Notes under the pieces: generated by a model
What the model was told of the DNA's origin: nothing
Database searches by the model: none
Seen by the model: only the letters and a program-made list of their open reading frames with translations
Position numbers and translations under genes: made by a program
NCBI RefSeq assembly: GCF_040939455.1
Contig: NC_134109.1
Coordinates: 33,931,501-33,995,500 of the forward strand
Length of the DNA: 64,000 nucleotides
Reading direction: 5' to 3'
DNA from: Microcebus murinus
Taxonomy: Eukaryota > Chordata > Mammalia > Primates > Cheirogaleidae
Shown: one piece after another, positions 1-12,700 of the stretch
Position numbering within the stretch: the first letter of the stretch is position 1
How the letters are laid out: the number at the start of each line of letters is the position of its first letter

Positions 1-939
1 AAACTATCTTTTTTTTCTTTATCTGATGTAGTGGTCCCAGGACCAAGGCTGCAGCTGTGGGGACCAGAAGCAGAGATGATTCCTAAGTAAGAAACTGTAA
101 TTATAGCTTCAAACTTATGTCAGAAAGCCTAAGGGCCTTATGAGTCAGATTTTGCCTGCATTCCATCTGGCCAAATTAGGGTTGACTATGAATGTAGTTA
201 TATTGCCTAATGGGTTAAGATAGTCTACTAGTTTTTTTTTTTTGTTGTTTGTTTGTTTTTTACCTATGTAACCCTAACCTGTATGAATAGGAACAGACTG
301 GGCAGGAGGAACTTGTTAAATTACTATTATGGATAGCAATCTGGGCCAGCAAAGTGGTTGAACCTGACGTCCTTTTCAAAGGTGGAAAAGTTTGGGTATA
401 AGTGGAGAGAAGGAGGAACAGTAGCTGAGGATAAAGGAATGAATAAATAGGTTATGCAATGAGGGAAATAATATTACATTGGTGTCTCAAAAGAGGTCCA
501 GAACAAGAGATCACATTGTTTCTTAACTCAACTATAACAGACACTTGAAAGGGTAAAGTCAAATGTTGATGAAACCACTCCGCCTTTGGGATCTGACAAG
601 CCTGCAAACCTGAGTGGTACCACTCTGGGAGATATTTTGGTCATATGATATGACGATGAAAGAGCTAATTGCCAATGTCTGAAAGGGACTCTAAAAATGT
701 GCCAACATTTTTTGACTGTTATTTTGGGGGTATGGTATAGGGAAATTGAGTTAAAGCCACTTCAGGATGTAACACCAACAGAAAAGGACTGGTCTGAGGA
801 AGAACTGGATTAATTTCTATGGTATATAATTCTGTACAAATATATCATAGGGTTCAAATAATGATAGATCTGGACACCAAAAACTCAGGCTTCTCTGATT
901 GGCAATATTTCAAGTGTATTATCATACATCAATGCCAGG
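1..939. other. GPHN intron, no confident feature
   Basis: Moderately AT-rich intron downstream of exon B. It has a short T-run near 232-243 and no open frame of note. Part of it may be the outer portion of the LTR-like element that ends near 1164, but I could not fix a left boundary. Confidence 0.5.
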
Positions 940-1185
940 AGAGTAATGCATGCATGACTCCATAGGGAGAAGACAACAGAAACTCTGGGGTTGATATTTC
1001 TCCTGAACTTTGTCTTACGCACTTCTTCCCTTAGGTGATTTTAATCTGCATCCTTTCCCTGTAAGAAACCATACAGTGAGTATAACAGCGTTCAGTGAGT
1101 TCTGTGAGTTTTTCTAGTGAATTACTGAACCTGAGGGTAATTTGGGGAATCCTGTAAACTTGCAGTTGGTGTCAGAAGTGAGAAT
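940..1185 (+). mobile_element. Ancient LTR-like repeat, possibly ERVL-type, with a tRNA-Leu-like primer site
   Basis: The segment around 1080-1164 (gtgagtataac, then gagttctgtgag, then gaacctgagggt) resembles the 3' part of a widely dispersed mammalian LTR-type repeat. It ends in TGCA at 1161-1164. The following tggtgtcagaagtgagaat (1167-1185) resembles the complement of the tRNA-Leu 3' end used by ERVL elements. A similar TGGTGTCAGAAGTG word occurs inside other repeats, so the primer-site reading is not secure. It lies opposite to GPHN, and its end is 93 bp from the exon B donor. Confidence 0.4.
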
Positions 1186-1251
1186 AGTTTGTGAAGCACT
1201 GCAACTCTTTGGTTGGCTAACTCTCACAGTTGGCCAAAAGTCCTTACTCTA

Positions 1252-1419
<168 letters not shown>

Positions 1420-1539
1420 TCAATCATTTTACTTTACACATGAATAACCATTTTAGGAATAAAATTGTTACCATAAGAGATTCATCAATTGCTATATAAA
1501 TTAGGCACTCTGGCAGGGAAGTTTTTGTAATAACGGTTA

Positions 1540-1730
1540 GTGTGGTAGATTAGAAAAATGCACCGAATGTGGACTCAGAAAAAATTAGCCACTCTTAAGC
1601 AATATGACCATGGCCAAATTACTTCTTTTGTCTAACTTCAGTTCCTTTGTATTTTATACAGTTGTAAGATTTCAATGAGATAAAAAACAGTTGAGTATAG
1701 TAATATTTATGTTTAAAAGTCTAACACACA
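1540..1730 (+). repeat. MIR SINE, degraded
   Basis: The order of words (gtgtggtagattagaaaaatg, then ggccaaattacttc, then a phrase like 'aacttcagttcc', then 'caatgagataa') follows the MIR consensus, with its tRNA-like head and 'cttaacctctctgagcctcagttt' core. It is heavily diverged. Confidence 0.45.
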
Positions 1731-1989
1731 AAGCACTCTAGAGTTGAGTAAGACTTAGATTTGAGCTCTTGCTTCTCAGGAAGTCTATCAGTTTTAAGGT
1801 AAAACAAGGTTTATCAGAAATGGACAACAGTGGGGAAGACGTTGGAGAGATCAATAGTTATTATACAATAGACCAATTGACAATCACAGACACTTCAAGG
1901 TAGAAAGGTCTTTCAGAGATAATTATCAATTTCCAGGCCATATTTAAGCCGGTTAGATAAGAAACATGAAACAAGGGAAGAACAGAATC

Positions 1990-2120
1990 AAGAATCAAAG
2001 GCCTGAATGTTCATATGACAGTTTGACTCATGCTCTGTCATTAACTGGCTGTGTTACTTTGATCAGCTAACATTACCTCATTTTCATCATTTGAAAACAA
2101 AGATTTTATGCTATTTCTAA
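1990..2120 (+). repeat. MIR SINE, degraded
   Basis: The core (aaaggcctgaatgttcatatg, then ctctgtcattaactggctgtg, then cattacctcattttcatcat) matches the MIR central region on the plus strand. Confidence 0.5.
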
Positions 2121-4077
2121 AATTTCACAACTAAGATTTTTAAAGTCATGTAAGAATATATTTTCAAAAACTTATGACTGAATTTACTCTTTAACCACTC
2201 TCATTCTCTGAAATAACCTAAAACTGTCTTGTATTTAATTATTTTTTATTCTTGTATTTACAATCTGAAAGAGAAGAGCTGATAGCCATTTATTTAAAAC
2301 TATCTATATATCTGAAAATGATTACTGAATTATCCATTGGCTGCCTTCTTATTGGAATAACTATTTATGGTTTCATTAAAAAAATTAAGGCTACTAATTT
2401 TTAATCTTAATAATGTTTCTTCAAAATCTGGTTTAGTTCTGTCAGTTAGAATTAGATAAAATATTCTAATTAGTGCCAAAATAGCACTGGATAATTATAT
2501 AGTTCCCAATATGCTCCTATTTACTTAGGAATTTTGTCTTTCTCAATTAAAATGCTACATTGTATATTTTTGTCAACTTGACAGCTAATTGATTATAATA
2601 TTAATAGTAATATGATTAGAATGTCATCAATTTTGAGGTCCTACAGTTTCATGTGACAAATCTGCCAATTTGTTGAACAAATCTAGAATTTTAACTAAGA
2701 GTATAATACTGCCTTCACAGACTACAGTAGTAACTATATCAGGAAGTTTGTTACACATTTCCTCCTAAAAATTAGAAATAGTCTCATAACAATTTTTGCA
2801 TGTTATCCTCCCATAATTTCTGTGAAGGAGAGATAATTACATTAATCTACAAAATATGGAAAACAATTTGAGGTACCAAGAATTTGACTGATACATTCCT
2901 CTGGGATTTTGTAATTTTACACAGTAAGTTCATTCCATCTTGTGTTTCTGTAGTTTCCTTTTCTAAGTATAATATCCATGAATTTATCCTTATTGACAAT
3001 AATGTTGTTTCTCTACATATTTTTAAGTTATCAAGTATTATGGAATTTGTTGGATTCTGTTTTCCAAGAAAATTGTAACTCCCTCCAAAACAAGGTTAGT
3101 GGCAAATGAAAACTTAGTTAATTCTTTTTATTCCAATTTTTGGGTCATCAAGCACAAGCCTGCTATATGTCTAGTATTAATAATAGTTGATCTGCTCTAG
3201 GTTGATACTCTAACAGCAGTGCTAATAAAACTCATAGCTATAATATTGAGATCACTATTTCTGTGTGTGTGTGTATGTATATATATCTATGTGTGTGTAT
3301 GTGATATAATTAAAAGATTTTGTTATATATAACAGAGAGAGTATATCTGTTATTCCCCCTCAATTTCTTTGGCCTCTTATTTTGCTAAAAATTAGATTAG
3401 AGATGTTTTATTTTTTTGCCAATTCCCTGATGTCTTTGAAGCATTGACAAATTAATTTTGAGATGTACTTTTTAATCTATAGAATGTCCAGAGTCATTGC
3501 AAGAAGAAAGTACTTCTCTCTATATAACACTTTATTGTTAATAAAGTACTTTTACAAACACTGTCTCATTTAATAATTAAAAAAATAGAAGTATCATAGT
3601 CTTAGCATATATATTAAACAACTAAAGGTCTGTATTAAGTATTATAGGCTAAATGCAACCCAAATCCTTAAGGAATTTACAAATGCAGTATAATACATTA
3701 ATGCCTAGAAACAAGTAATTACAATAACAAGACAGTAACTGATGATACACATTGTTATTATATAAAGTAAGATCTGTTCAAAATAAAAGCAGTCTATTTC
3801 TAGGCATGGGCATGAGGTTAAGACTTTATAGAAAAGGTAGCATTTGAGTGGCTTTATAAAGGAAAATATTTTAGCAGGAAAGAGTAGGGGGAAGGCAAGA
3901 AAAAGAAGACAGTTTAGGTGGAGGGGGACAATAATGCAAAAGCACAGAGAGAAAAAAGCACCAAATGCATTTTGACTATATTGTTTTTCACCTAGTGAGA
4001 GCATACTATATTTATAGAGGAGTAATGTAAGATAAGAAGTACCAGTGGGAAGATGTTATAATATAATCTGATAGATT
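2121..4077. other. GPHN intron, no recognised gene
   Basis: AT-rich intron. It holds the TG/TA microsatellite at 3262-3303 and scattered words that could be MIR remnants near 2750-2870 and 3540-3610. Nothing protein-like was seen; the short open frames here have no recognisable composition. Confidence 0.5.
3262..3303. repeat. (TG)n/(TA)n microsatellite
   Basis: Alternating TG and TA dinucleotides with single-base interruptions. An inverted ATATAAC/GTTATAT-type stretch follows near 3321-3331. Confidence 0.85.
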
Positions 4078-4276
4078 GGTAGTTTTCAAAGTGTGGTGTC
4101 TGAACCAACAACATATACATCATTTAGGAACTTGTTAGAAATGCAAAATCTCCCACACTGTCCCTACCCCCTCATCTCTGCTGCTATATAAGAAACTATG
4201 AGGGTGAGATCAATAATCTATATCTTAACAAACTCTCTTGACGATTCTGATCCATTGTATAGTTTGAGAACTGCTG
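4078..4276 (+). mobile_element. MER5A, nonautonomous hAT-Charlie DNA transposon, near full length
   Basis: It begins ggtagttttcaaagtgtgg and ends agtttgagaactgctg, the two imperfect inverted ends of MER5A. Between them are the diagnostic phrases 'ggaacttgttagaaatgcaa' and 'attctgatcc'. At about 199 bp it is close to the full consensus length. Confidence 0.85.
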
Positions 4277-4279
4277 TGA

Positions 4280-4455
4280 CAGACTGTGCTTGAATTTTGG
4301 TACTACTATTTACTATCAGTGTAGTCTGGCTTAATTACTAAACCTCTCTAATCCTTACTTTTTAAAACCTCATTGCAGAAAAGATTAACATAATCATTGA
4401 AATATAATGTATAGTACAGTGCCTAGTACATAATAGGTCACAGTAAATATTTGGC
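4280..4455 (+). repeat. MIR SINE
   Basis: MIR features in order: the 'ctatttactatcagtgtagt' core, 'actaaacctctctaatcctt', and the 3' end 'cagtgcctagtacataatag'. It abuts the MER5A copy. Confidence 0.7.
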
Positions 4456-4643
4456 CTATCTTTCTATAAAAAGTATTCACATATGTTTATCAGTTTAGCA
4501 TGTACTTATGAGTATTTATTTTATACTTTGGGTTCCAATAAAATACTGCTTTATTTTTATTGCTCGAACTTTTTCATCTTTGGCCATTGTGAGATCTGTC
4601 AGTTGACTCCTATGCTTCTTTGATATACATCCACCAACGTGCA

Positions 4644-4975
4644 TTTTTTTTTTTTTTTTGAGACAGAGTCTTGCTTTGTTGCCCAGGCTAGCATGAGTGC
4701 CGTGGTGTCACCCTAGCACACAGCAACCTCAAACTCCTGGGCTCAAGCAATCCTACTGCCTCAGCTTCCTGAGTAGCTGGGACTACAGACATGCGCCACC
4801 ATACCTGGCTAATTTTTTCTATATATATTAGTCGGCCAATTAATTTCTTTCTATTTATAGTAGAGACGGGGCCTCGCTCTTGCTCAGGCTGGTTTTGAAC
4901 TCCTGACCTCGAGCAATCCACCCGCCTCAGTCTCCTAGAGTGCTAGGATTACAGGCGTGAGCCACCACTCTTGGC
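4644..4975 (-). mobile_element. Lemur-type dimeric Alu
   Basis: Antisense Alu beginning with a T16 tract (the A-tail), then gagacagagtcttgctttg, both monomers, and the lemur central segment near 4822-4860. It ends at ...ccactcttggcc. The imperfect flanking duplication is ccaacgtg (4634-4641 and 4976-4983). Confidence 0.95.
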
Positions 4976-4984
4976 CCAACGTGT

Positions 4985-6235
4985 GTTTTTGTTATTTTCT
5001 TGAGCACTTCCTTATTTTCAAGCACTATATTCCAGGCTCATCTTGTATATTTCCTCCCCTGGTACTAGAAGCTGCCATCTCTTCAAGGAGCTCAGGTTCC
5101 TTTTATTAACAAATGGTATTAGAAACCAAGATGTGGACAGTAGGTATGTCATTTCATACTAGGATGTCATTTCTTTCAGACACTCCCTGTTGACAGAGCA
5201 AAGGAATTTATATGTGCAAAACAACTTGTATATATATATACACACCTATAAATATTTAATATGTAACCATTTGTATCTGTATTACAGCTAGATATGAGTT
5301 AGTACTGATGCCTCCAACCCTAATCCATTACCACGTGGATTATTCTAGCCTTTTCCCCTTGCTTGTGGATATGTAATTTCCCACTCCAACAGTGAGAAAC
5401 CTGTCTCCCACCACCTACCATCCATTTACTTAATTGTTGAATAGTTTATCTATCTATCTATAGATATAGTAATATCAGAATTGTTAACTGGTATCCCCAT
5501 GGGATACAACTTTTTCAACTATAGTAAAGTGCTTATGTGTAGTTGCTTTTGCCTTCAATCTTACAAAACTCCACTTATATATCCAAAGCTACTTAGGTCA
5601 GTACCTTTCCCCTCCACCCTTTTCATGAGTTGTTTCGTTTATTTTATAATACATTTAAATTCCCTTGGCAGAGTCCTCATTCCTTTATGGGATCCACCAA
5701 CTGCAATTTGCATATATTAAGCATTTTTTGTGATATAAAGTTTTGTGAGTTTCTATAAATGTATAATGTCATGTTTCTGTGTTCCCATCTCTATAGTATT
5801 ATACAGGTTAATGTTTTTGCCATAAAAATCTTCTGTGCTTCATTCATTCATCTATCCTCCCTTCCCCCAAAGCTCTGGCAACTACTGATCATTTTACTGT
5901 CTTTATAGTTTACTTTTTCCAGAATGTCATAAAGTTGGAATCATATAGTTTGTATCCCATTCAGACTGGCTTCTTTCACTTAGTAATATGAATTTAAGGA
6001 TTCTCCATATCTTTTTTATGGCTTGATAGCTCACTTATTTTTATTAATCAATAATATTCCATTGTATGGATATACCGTAGTTTGCTTATCCATTTACCTA
6101 CTAAAGTACATGTTGGTTGATTCCAGCTTTTGACAATTATGAATAAAGTTGTTATAAACATCTGCATGCAGATGATTGTATGGACATGAGTTTTTAAATC
6201 AGCTGAGTAAATATCTAGGAGTAGTTTGTATATTT
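4985..6235 (-). mobile_element. Old L1 (L1M4-like) 3' UTR and ORF2 end, antisense
   Basis: The text follows the L1M 3' UTR in reverse: 'tcttcaaggagctcaggttcc', 'taatccattaccac', 'cagtgagaaacctg', 'ctctgtgcttc'-like words, then 'ttccagaatgtcataaagttgg', 'aatattccattgtatggat' and 'caattatgaataaagttg'. It stops abruptly at about 6235, where a plus-strand L1 begins. Short TA and TATC microsatellites occur at about 5230-5240 and 5450-5470. Confidence 0.75.
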
Positions 6236-9090
6236 TGGATAAAAGTCAGTTTTCAGGCATGTGATAGAAGAACTAGACAGAAAATCAACAAGGATATAGA
6301 AGAACTCAATACCACCAATCAGAAGATCTAATTTACATGTATAGAACAATACACTTTTCTCTCCAGTGCCTACAGAATATTCGCCAACATAGACCATATA
6401 TTGAACCATAAAAATAAACCTCCATAAGTTCAAAAGAATTGAAACCATACAGTGTGTGTTCTCTTACCACAGTGGAATCAAAGTAGAAATCAATAACAGA
6501 CAATGGGAAAATACCCATACACTTGGAAACTAAACTACAAACATCTGAATAATTTATGAATCAAAGAGGAAATCTCAAAATTAATGAAAAAATACATTAA
6601 AATGAATAAAAATTCAAGGATAACATATTACATTTATGGAATGCATCTAAAACAGTGCGTCTAATGCTGACATTAGAAGTTTCAAATTGATAATATAAGC
6701 TCCAACCTCAATATAACCTCTAGACAAAGAACAAAATAAACCCCAAACAAGCAGAAGGAATAAAATGATAAAAGGCAAAGACCAGTGATTTAAAACAGAA
6801 AAATAATAGAGACTGTCAATGTAACAAAAAGCTGACTCTTTGAAAAGATCAATAAAATTTAAATATCTTAAGCAAGACAGAAAAACAAAAAGACAGAAAT
6901 TATTAATATCAGGAATGAAACTGTATTAATATAGACCCTAAAGACTATAAAATGATAATAAGAGAATACTAGGAGCAACTCTACATACATAAATTAGACA
7001 ACTTAGAAGAAATGGACAAATTTCTCAAAAAGCACAGAATACCACATTAATCAAATACAAAATAGATAACTTAAATAGCCTTATAACTTAATAATCCTAT
7101 AACTTTTAGCTTAAATAGTCCTATAACTTTTAACTTTTAAGGAAATTCCATTTACAGTAGAAAAACTCTAGAAAAATAAATCTCCAGGCCAGATGAATTC
7201 AATAGAGAATTCTATGAAATGTTTAAAGAAAAGTTAATATATATTTTATGTAAACTCTTCCAGAGAGTAGAGGCAGAGGAAACACTTCACAATTCAGTTT
7301 ATGAAGCAGGTATTAACTTGATACCTGAATCAGGTGAAGGCAGTATATAAAAGAAAAATAGAGACCAATATCTCTTATGAGTATAGAGGTAAAAATCCTT
7401 ACTAAAATATTAGCAAATAGAAGTCAGCAATAAATAAAAAGAACTATACACTATTACCAAGTGGGGTTTAGTCCGAAAATGCAAGACTGGCTCAATATTT
7501 GAAAATCAACCAACATAATCCACTATATTAATAGGCTAAGAAGAAAAAGTAAATCATATAATCCTATCAATTAATGCAGAAAGAGCATTGGACGAAGTTC
7601 AACACTGATGATAAAACTCCCAGAAAAAACTAGGAATGGGGGATAGAGGACTTTCTCATTTTGAAAAACAGCTTTTACAAAATGTACAACTAAAGCACTT
7701 AATGGTGAAAGACTGAATGTTTTCCCCCTAAGAACAAGAAAAAAAAAAAAAAAAAGGCAAGGATATAAGGATATCCATTCTTTTTTTTTTTTTTTTTGAG
7801 ACAGAGTCTCGCTTTGTTGTCCAGGCTAGAGTAAGTGCCGTGGCGTCAGCCTAGCTCACAGCAACCTCAAACTCCTGGGCTCGAGTGATCCTTCTGCCTC
7901 AGCCTCCCGAGTAGCTGGGACTACAGGCATGCGCCACTATGCCTGGCTAATTTTATATATATATATATCAGTTGGCCAATTAATTTCTTTCTATTTATAG
8001 TAGAGACGGGGTCTCGCTCTTGCTCAGGCTGGTTTTGAACTCCTGACCTTGAGCAATCCGCCCGCCTCGGCCTCCCAAGAGCTAGGATTACAGGCGTGAG
8101 CCACAGCGCCCGGCCTAAGGATATCCATTCTCACCATGGCTATTCAACATAGTACTGGAAGTTTTATACAGTGCTATGGGCAAGAAAGAGAATAAAAAGC
8201 ATACAGATCATAAACAAAGAAATAGAACTACCTCCTATTTGCAGATGAAGTGATTGTCTATACAGAAAATCCCAAAGAATAACAAAAATCCCCACAAATA
8301 ATAAACAAAAAACCAAAGCAAAAAAAAAAAAAAGCCTTCTCAGAACTAATAGTACTAGTAGTTAACTAAGGTTATATATAAAATAAACATACAAAAATTA
8401 ATTGTATTCCTGTATACTAGCAATGAACATAAGGTAGACACCTAAATTAAAAATAAAATGCCATTTACAATAACTCAAAACAAAATTAAATACTTACGTG
8501 TAAATCTAACAAAATGTATAGAATTTGTATGCTGAAAACTACACTGAAAGAAATGAAAGACAATCTAAATAAAGGGAGAGACATATTGTGTTCATGGATT
8601 AGAAGCATCAACACAGAAAAGATGTCAGTTCTATACAAATTTACATACAATTTTAATGTAGTTCCTATAAAAATCCAGCAAAATGTCTATAGATATAAAT
8701 AAGCTTATTCTAAAATTTATATGAAAACCAAAGGACTAGAATAGCTTAAAAAATTTGAAAAAGAAGAATAAAGTGGGAGGAACCTTTCTACCCAATTTCA
8801 AGGCTTTTTGTTTATCTAAATAAAGATTATGTGGTACTGATGGAGGGACAGACACATAGAACAGAATACAAAAACCAGAAATAGAACCATGCAAATATGC
8901 CCACTTAATTTTCAACAAAGGTGCAAAAGTTATTAAACAGAAGAAAGATAGCCTTTTCAACAAATGGCATTAGAGTGAGTGCACAGCCATTGATACTCTG
9001 GGTAATACTTATTAAAAAAAGTAAACATGCAACTACTATGAGCCCAGCAACTGCACTCCTGGATGTTTATCCCAGAAAAACAAAAATTTT
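6236..9090 (+). mobile_element. Old L1 ORF2 remnant, plus strand, split by an Alu
   Basis: Decayed ORF2 text: 'cctacagaatattcgccaac' with 'accatatattgaaccataaa' (endonuclease to linker), then the reverse-transcriptase region 'cagatgaagtgattgtctat' after the Alu insertion at 7781-8115, then 'gagcccagcaactgcactcc'. Stops and indels are dense, so no protein is made. The longest open pieces are about 60-90 codons. Confidence 0.75.
7781..8115 (-). mobile_element. Lemur-type dimeric Alu with perfect target-site duplication
   Basis: Antisense Alu from a T17 tract to ...ccacagcgcccggcc, with both monomers and the lemur central segment. It is flanked by a perfect 15-bp duplication, taaggatatccattc (7766-7780 and 8116-8130), inside the L1 ORF2 remnant. 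The intact duplication marks it as a fairly recent insertion. Confidence 0.97.
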
Positions 9091-9333
9091 GTTTTATTTC
9101 TTCCCTCTAATTTTGAAGTTATACACTCTGTCCATCCATTTAGTAATTAACTTAATAATTTTAATATGCATGATTAACTTTAAAAAACTATAACCAATCT
9201 TTAACATCATCCTAGAAAACACAACTTTTAGAATACTTAACTATGATTACAATATCCCAACTTACATGCTATTGTTTTCAAGAATTCTGGTATATTTCTC
9301 CCATAATTGAGACATTAGTTTTATAATATTATA
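9091..9333 (-). mobile_element. Probable old L1 fragment, antisense
   Basis: AT-rich text that appears to continue beyond the MLT1A-type insertion into the antisense L1 at 9850. No diagnostic motif is strong enough for a firm call. Confidence 0.3.
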
Positions 9334-9849
9334 TGGTTGCCATGGCCTGAATGTTATGTACCCCCCCAATTCATATGTTGATAACTATTTACTAGTAGAA
9401 TAGTATTACGTGGCAGGCCTTTGGGAGGTGATTAATTCATGAGGGCAGAGCCCTCACAAATGGGATTAGTGCCCTTATAAAACAAGCCAGTCGGGTGTGG
9501 TGGCTCATGCCTGTAATCCCAGCACTTAGGGAGGAGGAGATAGGAGGAGAGATTGAGCCCAGGAATTCAAGACCAGCCTGGGCAACATAGCAAGACTCTA
9601 TCTCTTAGGGAAAAAAAAAAAAAAAAGAAGCCTTAAGGAGCTTGTTTGCCCCTTCCACTGTGATGTGAAGATGCAGGGAGAAGGCATCGTCTCAAAGCAG
9701 AGAGTAAGCCTTCACCAGATACTGAATCTGTTGGTAACTTTATGGTGGAGTTCCCAGCCTCCAGTACTGTGAGCAAGAAATTTCCTTTGTTTATAAATTA
9801 CCTAGTTTAAGATATTTTGTTATAGCAGATGAATAAGATGACTAAGGCA
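9334..9849 (+). mobile_element. MLT1A-type solo LTR (MaLR/ERVL), split by an Alu monomer
   Basis: Consensus words in order: 'ccatggcctgaatgttatg', 'aattcatatgttgataac', 'cctttgggaggtgattaat', 'gggattagtgcccttat', then after the insertion 'cccttccactgtgatgtga', 'cttcaccagatactgaat', 'cccagcctccag' and 'gatattttgttatagca'. The end 'gactaaggca' matches the MLT1 terminus. No internal region adjoins it, so it is a solo LTR. Confidence 0.85.
9489..9626 (+). mobile_element. Free Alu monomer (FLAM-like)
   Basis: A single arm, from gtcgggtgtggtggctcatg through 'cctgggcaacatagcaagac', to an A16 tail at 9611-9626. No second arm or lemur central segment is present, so it is a fossil monomer. A short aagcc is repeated at both sides. 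Confidence 0.85.
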
Positions 9850-11420
9850 AAAGTCATTTTTTAAAAATTTGTTCACATATTTACCATTATTTTTGCTCTC
9901 CTTTTCTTCTTGTATTGTTGACTCTCCATTTGAGATGAGTTTTCTTCTGCCAGAGTATATCTTTTAAATTCCTTAAATGAGGTTCTTTTGGTTATAAAAT
10001 CTCCTCATTTCATTAGTAAAGTGACATTTGCTTTCCCTCCTTCTTGAATAAGTTTGCTGGATATAAAATTCTTGATTAAGTTATTTTCTTTCAGTATATT
10101 GAAGGGATTATTCCAATATCTGCTGTTTAGATTACTGTTATTAAGAGGTTACCAATCAGTCAGACTGCTGTTTAACTTTCGGTATGCTGTGTTTTCTCTC
10201 TAATATTTTAAAATTTGTCTTCATAAAACTGTAAAATTTACATTTGTCAAAATACTATCAATAAAAATAAAAGGTACATAACTAATTAGAAAGAACACTA
10301 TAAATAAAATTTGAAATCTTAAAAAACCTCATAAATCAGTAAGAAAGCATTCCAATCTAAAAATTCACAAAGTATATAAATATTTAATTTACAAAAAAGA
10401 AAACAGAGACAGTTAAAAATATGTTAAATGTTTAATTTTGTTATCAAGCAAGGAAATGCACATGTAAATAACAATCCACTGGGAAAGAATCAAAATTACA
10501 ACGTCAAGATACAGGGAATTGTGCATTTTCCCCCACAATGTTATTTAAGTATAATTAACATATCATACAATTCACTTTCTGGTAGTTTGTATATGTCTTT
10601 TTCTGTATTTTACACTCTTACTACTGTATCATGTGACTAGGTATACATTTCTTTTTTATTCACTTTGCTAGGGATTTGTTTGAATTCTTAAATCTGAAAA
10701 TTGGCATCTTTCAAAAATTTTGAGATTTGGTTTTTGATCAATCTATCCTTAAGTATTTCCATTTCCTCATTTTGTATCATCTCCTTCCGAACTCCAGTTT
10801 GATTATATTTTATATTTTCTCACTCTATCCTCCATGCTTCTTAATATCTCCATTGTTTTTTTCTCTTTGTTAATGTGAGCTGAATTTCAGATGATTTCTT
10901 CAAAAATAATTTCATCTAGCTCCCCAATTCTCTCTTAAATTGCGTATAATCTCTAGTCTAATCCATCCATTAATTTTTAAAATTTTCATATTTTACATAT
11001 CTAAATAGATGTTTAGTTCTTTTCCAAATCTATTTGTTCCTCCATATAAATTTAAAGATATATATTTTTTTAGCTCTTTAAATACATTGCATTTGTTAAA
11101 ATTCTGTTTCATAATACCAGGATTTTAAGTCTTTCAGGATCCATCTGTAATATCTTATTCCTTATGGTGTATTAATTGCAATGTGTTTTTGTCACCTTTA
11201 GCCCCCACCCCCATCACCCTTTTGGGACTAGGTTAAGTAGAATTCTTCCAGAGAGGATTCACTTCTGTCCATTGCTTAGAACACTTCCAACCCAGAGCCA
11301 CATTAAATTCAGTTCTCTCCTGCTTTATGTTTTTCAGACTGCATGTGTAAGTCCTTATGCAGTTATGATGTGGAGGAGAAAACAGGTGGATTAAAACTCC
11401 CCTTCAGAGCTAAAGACACT
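9850..11420 (-). mobile_element. Old L1/HAL1-like ORF1 region, antisense, fragmented
   Basis: Reverse-oriented text resembles the 5' half of old L1 or HAL1: 'aagtttgctggatataaaat', 'ttttctttcagtatattgaa', 'ctttgctagggatttgtt', 'tctcactctatcctccatg'. A stretch at about 10205-10635 has different, plus-strand L1-like wording and may be a separate insertion. No intact frame. Confidence 0.5.
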
Positions 11421-11879
11421 TGAAATGTTAACTCTGGGTCAAAATTGTTTAATAAAAAAAATGGACTGAGTTGATTCTGTGATCTAAATGCTATGATATG
11501 TGTATTGAACTAAAGCTATGCTAGAATTGCTATGCTCTGTGCAAAGATCTGAAGATACCATATGGAACTTGAACCATGTTATTCAGATTGTTTATTTTAT
11601 GAGTTATAATTAATGGAACCTAGCTATCAAAAATCTCTTATGAAGCTATGAGATTTAGGGAAATAAAAAAGTTGGGTGGGAAAAGGGGAAAGATAGCAGC
11701 TCTCCTGTGTTGAGGTGGTCGTTCATCCTGCCTGTCTCACTTGTCTTTTGAAACCTAGTGTACCTCCTATGATGCTGAAGTCTGGAAGCTGTGCCTGAAA
11801 TATTGCAGAAATGTTTTATGACAATATATATGTTATATATATTACATTTCCTGTCCTATAGCTTTACATAATTATGATA
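11421..11879. other. GPHN intron, nothing recognised
   Basis: AT-rich sequence between two antisense L1 blocks. It has a short TA-rich stretch at 11823-11848. Confidence 0.5.
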
Positions 11880-12700
11880 AGGTATATACAACGTAAAATT
11901 TGCCATTTTAACTAATTTTAAGTATATAATTCAGTGGCAATAAGTACATTCACATTGTTGTGCAACCATCACTACTGTCCATCTCTAGAACATTTTCATC
12001 ATCCCAAACAAACTTCCCAATCTCTCTCTCCTAGCCCCTTTTAACCACTGTTTTCTTTCTCTACATAGGCCTTTGGTTATTCTAGATACTTCATATAAGT
12101 GGAATCATACAATATTTATCCTTATATAATCTGGGTGATTTCACTTAGCATAATGTTTTTAAGGTTAATCCGTGCTATAGCATGTATTAGAGTTATAACA
12201 GTTCTTACGGTTGAATAATATTCCATTGTATGTATAACACATTTTGTTTATCCATTCATCAGTTAATGGACATTTGGGTTGCCTCCACCTTTTGGCTAAT
12301 GTGAATAATGTTTCTATGAACACTGGTGTACAAATATCTTTTAGAGTTCCTGCCTTCAGTCCTTTTGGATATATATCCAGAAGTGGAGCTGCTGGATCAT
12401 ATGGTAATTCTATGCTTAATTTTTTTGAGGAAATTCTATATTGTTTTCTACAGCAGTTGCACCATTTTACATGCTCACCAGCAATGCACAAGGGTTCCAA
12501 TTTCTCCACACCCTTACCTTGCTTGTTATTTTCTGTTTTATTTTTTTATTCTATAGTAGCCATCCTAATGAGTTGAAGTCGTATATCACTGTGGTTTTGA
12601 CTTGCATTTCCCTAATGACTAGTGATACTGAGGACCTTTTCAAGTGTTTAACAGTCACTGGAGTATCTCTGCAGAAATATCAATTGAAGTCCTCTGCCCA
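11880..12700 (-). mobile_element. Old L1 (L1ME/L1MB-like) 3' end and ORF2 C-terminus, antisense, first half
   Basis: It begins with reversed 3' UTR text ('ttcagtggcaataagtacat', 'tgttgtgcaaccatcactac'), followed by the ORF2 C-terminus. On the minus strand, residues such as [16 protein letters not shown] and AKRWRQPKCPL (12165-12509) are degenerate forms of the L1 ORF2 tail. The element is cut at 12700 by the EEF1A1 pseudogene and resumes at 14448. Confidence 0.85.
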